From positions 124,001-188,000 of the forward strand of contig WIXG01000010.1 of the NCBI GenBank assembly GCA_009869945.1: a DNA stretch of 64,000 bases, read 5' to 3'. Shown here in pieces: positions 59,308 through 64,000 of the stretch; positions within the stretch are counted from its first letter, which is position 1, and every line of letters begins with the position of its first letter. The position numbers and the translations under genes are program-made. The notes beneath the pieces are model-generated. The model did not search any database and had not been told where the DNA came from. It worked only from the letters and a program-made list of their open reading frames with translations. Origin of the DNA: Mesaphorura yosii (taxonomy: Eukaryota > Arthropoda > Collembola > Poduromorpha > Tullbergiidae).

Positions 59308-62300
59308 GTAAGAGCACGGCAATGGCATGGCAATTTATGCACGTCCTATCTATGCAATATCACAGAATTATTTCTGGTTAAATAAAGTGCTTTCTGACTT
59401 GGCTTTACTTGAACATTCGCAATTTTGCACATAAGAGTAAATTACGCGACATATAAAGCCCCAAAGACATGTATAGCCTCATTGACATTTTGTACTTCGC
59501 AACTGCCTAAATGTATGCGAGTGTTATGAACTTAATTTTGGATGACATAATTCAGCCCGTTGCGGGGATGAAATTTTTAACGGTTCTGGTGCACTCTAGC
59601 CTGCACCATGCATCACGACGTGGCAAACCTACAGCATCGGATTCAGTGCAATAATCATAACTCCTCGAGCATTCACGGCAACGCTAACTCACCTGCAAAT
59701 TACTTTCGTTTTCTTCATACTTCATGCTCCTACGTACGACAAAAGTACGAAGTTGACGTCGAATTGAGAAGTTGGAAAAAATTAATTTTGTTGAGTGCCA
59801 CGGCGCACTCGCGCGCTTACACTTTCCAAGAATAAGACAACAAGACGAGACAAGAAAGGTGTCACCGAATGCGTGAGAATGTGAAAAAAAAAGAAAAATG
59901 TTTGGAACTTTTCTCTTTCTCTTTGGAGAAATTCTCATAAATGAAATACCTTTTGGCATACGACATGAGTCTTCATTAGGAAATGGCTAAGTGACATCGT
60001 ATTGCCTCTTCTCACATTTTTCCTTTCGCAACTTCCTGGAATGCTCTTCAATTTCAATTTGCACGAACTTTAGATTAGCGAATGCAGGTGGACTTCGGTG
60101 TATTAATGTAGGTTTCAGTTTCAAGCCCAAGTCCATTTCCAGATTTTACTTGAGAGTGATTGTGAGCTTTACACTGCTCAAGTTGATTGGCCGTTTTCAT
60201 TAACCAGCTCAGATTTTAATGGATTTGATGATCAGGACTCTCGACTCGTCGGTATTGAGAGGTTAAGACAACACTCAAGACATGAGTTTTAGCTTGTCGC
60301 TAACTTAAAGTATTCTGAGTAAATACCCACCGTCAGCAACTTCTTGTTAATTTACATTTTATCATCATCATCGAAATGACCCGTGTCTGTCTTGTTTGGT
60401 CTTAATCCAAAAGTTTTCCTTTTGTTCGGGATTCGGATGGATTAGTGGGTGCTTCGTGCTTATGGAGAAAACAGAATGGCATTGCCAGCAGCTTGGTTTA
60501 AAAAATATACTCTGAGGTTCGCTGATGACGATACCCGTAAAACGATGGTCACAGATGATTCGCCGGTGTGAGCCTGCTAAAGCTAATCAGTTCCTGTCTT
60601 TAGAATTTAGTAGCTACAGTGCAGTCAAAATCGCATCGCTTTTAGAACTACGTGTTGCTCTCACGGTTGCTTCGATACATCCTATCATCCTGGTGTCACG
60701 GTGCCACTGGTGCTAGAGATTCGTGTGATTTTTTAAAACTAAAATGAGCCATTTCATCTAATTAGAATTTCACTTGTTTCCACAGCCTCTTACTGGTGGA
60801 ACTCTGTGTTTTGTGCATCTATTAGTCAGTTTGTTGTTTTCCTCTTTCCAGTGTTTTCTGTCTCGCCTCTGTCTGGGTTTCTATTGCTGCCCTCCCCCTC
60901 GACTGGTACAGGTTCCGTCGTTTCATGAAAGTTGTAATAAACTGTAAAGATGCAAATGATGAAATTGTCATTCTCTTGGCGCTCGTTCATGTTCATTGAT
61001 GCTTCTCTCCTTTGACATTGAGATTAGCTTCCATGCAATGCGCTGTTGTGGAGCACAGCTGATAACCTGCCTATTAAGGTCGTGGATGGAGATTTTAATA
61101 AGATGGAAATCTAGTCAACGTCAACATAACAGTCTAGTTCGAAATTCCGAAACGCTTCTGAGGCTTTTGTTCACAAGCAATCATTTGCATTCTCATGCAA
61201 TCGCTAAACCATTCATATCCTGCACGTACCTTGAACTGTCAGAACTATTTTACATATACTATGATGTTTGTTGTTACTCTATTCTAACGACGTGTTTACT
61301 TGTTTATGCCTGTTTCCTGCCATTGCATCACTGGACAAGTTGGATAACTTCAAAATGGGAATTGTGTCATCATTTCGCCCATAACTTAGATGCGTGGATC
61401 GATTTCTGTTAGATTGATTGATAAGTGATGGCGTGTCATGACCGCAATAACCGCGTAACATGCACACATGGAGACTTTTCTCATCACGTCATTTAATCTC
61501 CATCTGCATTTCTTACGGCTTAAGACAATTAGCACGGGATAAATATTAAAATATGAATTGGGATGTTAGGATGCAAATCTTCCATAACCTCAGCCTTCAA
61601 TGCTGCATGTCTGCATGTCGTCAGGTGAGGAGAGACCCAGCTTCCTTATTTCTTTTTTCACGTGAAACTTAGTTGCGAGGAGAAAATGGCCCGATCGAGA
61701 CCGTTATATAATGCAACTCATTCCTTATTTGCAACTGCAAACCGATAAGAGGATTAAAACGCCGCATTGTCATTGTCATCTTGTGATCAGGAAAGGAAGA
61801 TACAGATGCGGTGTGCATGATTTCACCTTGTGCCCATGCAGCAATTGCAAAATAGGAAGGCGAATTTTTGATAAATCCTTACTAAGAGTAATCAGTGATT
61901 AAACCTCACTAATGCTAACGTGCAGCTGCTTCAACTGGTTGTATAACTATGTTCAGATCGTCAGTCTTTTTTAGAGCACGACCAATAATTATTAAATGGC
62001 TGTGATCGACTAAATGATCAAAGCATTAAACTCTTGTTTGTAAAGACTAGCTAATTGTGACTGATATTTCTAAAATTATCTCTTTCACTAAATTGCCTGA
62101 GAATCGATTACCTTTAAGATGTTTCCTTACTTTCTGAGAAATGTGCACTAGATGACTGAATTACTAAAGTCCAATTTTTATACCTGAAGGCCGGTTCTGA
62201 TTTCTCAGAACTCGACCAGTCCAGGAATAAGGTAGAAAACATTTCCAAAGAATTCTTTTCTGGAGTGCTTTCTTTCGCTTGAAGAATATCAGATGTGAAA

Positions 62301-63689
62301 ATCCAACAAGAGACAGAATATCTTTCATGCTCTTGCCCGAAGAAGCGTAATATAGCAACATAATTTCCTTATCCGCCGTCATAAGTGAACTTTCACCACG
62401 ACCTATGAGTATTCTCGGACTAATTTTGAGCGAATCATTTGCTTGGCTTCAATTAGTAAATGAATGGCAGGCGAAAGTTTGTGGGTTGCGCTCAAGGTTA
62501 TTAATTCTGCAAGCGTTTATACATCCTGAAGAGGAGAAAACAGGCACATAAATACGAGAAGCTACTTTCCTCAATTAATTAAACTATCAAATCTGCTGTT
62601 GCTGCTCATTCATGCATTCACTTCAAATTCCAAGAGTCTCACCGGATAATTAAACATGATTGACTATCGCATCAGCGACTCAATTAATGAATGCCTATTA
62701 ATTCATTAAATATGAAACCTTACATCAACGTAGCCCAACTTATTAAATGCTTCTGGGTCTGGCTTTGTGCAAACTTACAAATGCCAAGGGGAATGAAACA
62801 AGAAACAAGATTAAATTAACAGGAAATAATGCTTTCACGGGTTTTTGCATTATCTCACCTCCTCCTTTTCATTAGAGCAGGCTCTTAGTAGTGAGAGTGC
62901 CAGACGATGCAAGAAAACAATAGTAATAATAATTTATGAGAGAAGAGGCTATATTTTATTAGCTTTTCAGCTGTATTCTCTTCTCGGTTCATTATTTCGA
63001 CTCTAAATCAGAGAGAATCCCGGCCCGTGCCTATTCCCTCGTACTTTTAGTTTAGAGTATCTCATCCAGAACCAGAACACCGAATACTTTTAAAGTTTTG
63101 TTCGAATGCAGGAATTGTTCTTCCCAAGATTTATGGCATGGTGCAACGCGCAAGCGAAGGTCTCCATAGACCAATACATTTGTGGCTTCATTAACTTCAG
63201 ACACCAGATAGACTGAATTCAGGCAGAAACGCGTGACACAAAATTCGGAGTATTACTGGTTGATTATCGACGCCTTAAGACATGAGGCAATTATCTTGTT
63301 TTAGTTCCGATCTTGCGAATCTGTAACGACAACGCTCCACAAGGAATTGAAAACTTGAAAGTAAACAGGTATAATTTGCTCTCTCTGCAATATTTATTGG
63401 CGTTTGAGCGTTACTGCATTACAATCACATAAGAGAGAGAACATGCGTTCGGTTCATATCTTAGAATGTTTAACATTGTTCAAATTTGTTTACGCTCTAT
63501 CAAGTGAAATAATGAAGTTGAGACTTGTTCGACGGTTGCTGCTGCAACTTGCTTGCAAGTACGGCACAGTTAAAGTAAAGGGTTACGAGTGACAGCAAGG
63601 CAATTCCAGTCGAGTGATGTAGCATCGCCGTCGCCTGGCAATGGCAGCTGGACAGCGGATGTGATTTTAGATTTTCCCCTACATTGTTA
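59308..63689. other. 4.4 kb without recognisable genes
   Basis: AT-rich sequence with only short, unconvincing open frames on both strands and several TTAATTAA-type simple stretches. It may be a long intron of a gene starting at 59221 or plain intergenic DNA. I see no RNA gene, transposon ends or tandem array. Confidence 0.4.
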
Positions 63690-63900
63690 CAAGTTCCAGT
63701 GTGTATGAGTCCATGACCCATGACGCTGTGAAATGAATCCGAAATAAAGGTTATCGTTATAGTCATTGGTTTCAAAGATCGGGTGGTTGTAGGTTCCTGG
63801 TAAATCGTCTGGCAACACATCTGGTTTAAAATACGTAGAAGTACAATGCGCCAGGTGGTCGAGACAGGCACAGGACCGAGGATACGACAAAACCCTGGAG
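63690..63900 (-). CDS. candidate terminal exon on the minus strand (weak)
   Basis: After a TTTCTCCAG acceptor near 63895, one frame reads VLSYPRSCACLDHLAHCTST and then LPDDLPGTYNHPIFETNDYN, ending at a stop near 63690. The composition is protein-like but I recognise no family. The rest of such a gene would lie partly beyond the window. Confidence 0.25.
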
Positions 63901-64000
63901 AAATGCAAAGCAAAGCAAAAAGTTTCCATTCCTTCTACTTGGTTTGGTTGTGGTAATGGCAAAGTGAGTGCCCTCGGGTTTTTGCTTTCACCGTCTCCAG

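Overview
This window is nuclear DNA from a small-genome animal. Genes are split by many short introns (mostly 55-100 bp, GT-AG, with a pyrimidine tract before AG) and lie on both strands a few hundred bases apart. Their products are animal-specific: a MuSK/Trk/ROR-type receptor kinase, cyclin Y, virilizer, GLG1, LRPPRC, HYLS1 and an SLC6 carrier. No bacterial or viral operon structure is seen. A protostome invertebrate, perhaps an arthropod or other ecdysozoan, is my inference; the species cannot be read from the sequence.

Layout. 1-4.4 kb: receptor tyrosine kinase (+), 5' end unresolved, followed by a small inverted-repeat element. 6.3-7.6 kb: RNase P subunit RPP30 (-). 8.5-9.4 kb: mitochondrial ribosome factor MALSU1 (+). 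9.7-12.9 kb: DNAJC7-type TPR/J-domain co-chaperone (-) with an unusual N-terminal extension holding SUMO-interaction motifs. 13-16.5 kb: mostly unassigned. 16.6-18.1 kb: cyclin Y (+). 18.7-21.2 kb: a nine-exon Cys/Pro-rich protein gene (-), with a decayed partial tandem copy downstream. 21.6-24.0 kb: JMJD4 and TRAPPC5 (-). 24.8-26.0 kb: CNPase-like 2H phosphoesterase (+). 26.6-31.2 kb: GLG1 (+), tail to tail with LRPPRC (-, 31.9-37.8 kb). 38.5-39.6 kb: HYLS1 (+), head to head with LRPPRC. 40.2-40.9 kb: a tiny five-exon Cys-rich gene (+). 42.0-48.0 kb: SLC6A15/17-type transporter (-). 51.4-58.6 kb: virilizer/VIRMA (+). 58.6-64 kb: largely non-coding, with two candidate exons.

Most genes are unrelated housekeeping genes and form no pathway. 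Two products act in mitochondrial gene expression (MALSU1, LRPPRC) and two in secretory traffic (GLG1, TRAPPC5); I read this as coincidence. The most novel content is (1) the Cys/Pro-rich genes, two of which end in an identical-format 14-nt terminal coding exon giving Gly-x-Cys-Cys-stop, and (2) the DNAJC7 homologue whose N-terminus resembles the SIM cluster of RNF4-type SUMO-targeted ligases. Exon borders were worked out by hand from splice sites and reading phase; no similarity search was run.
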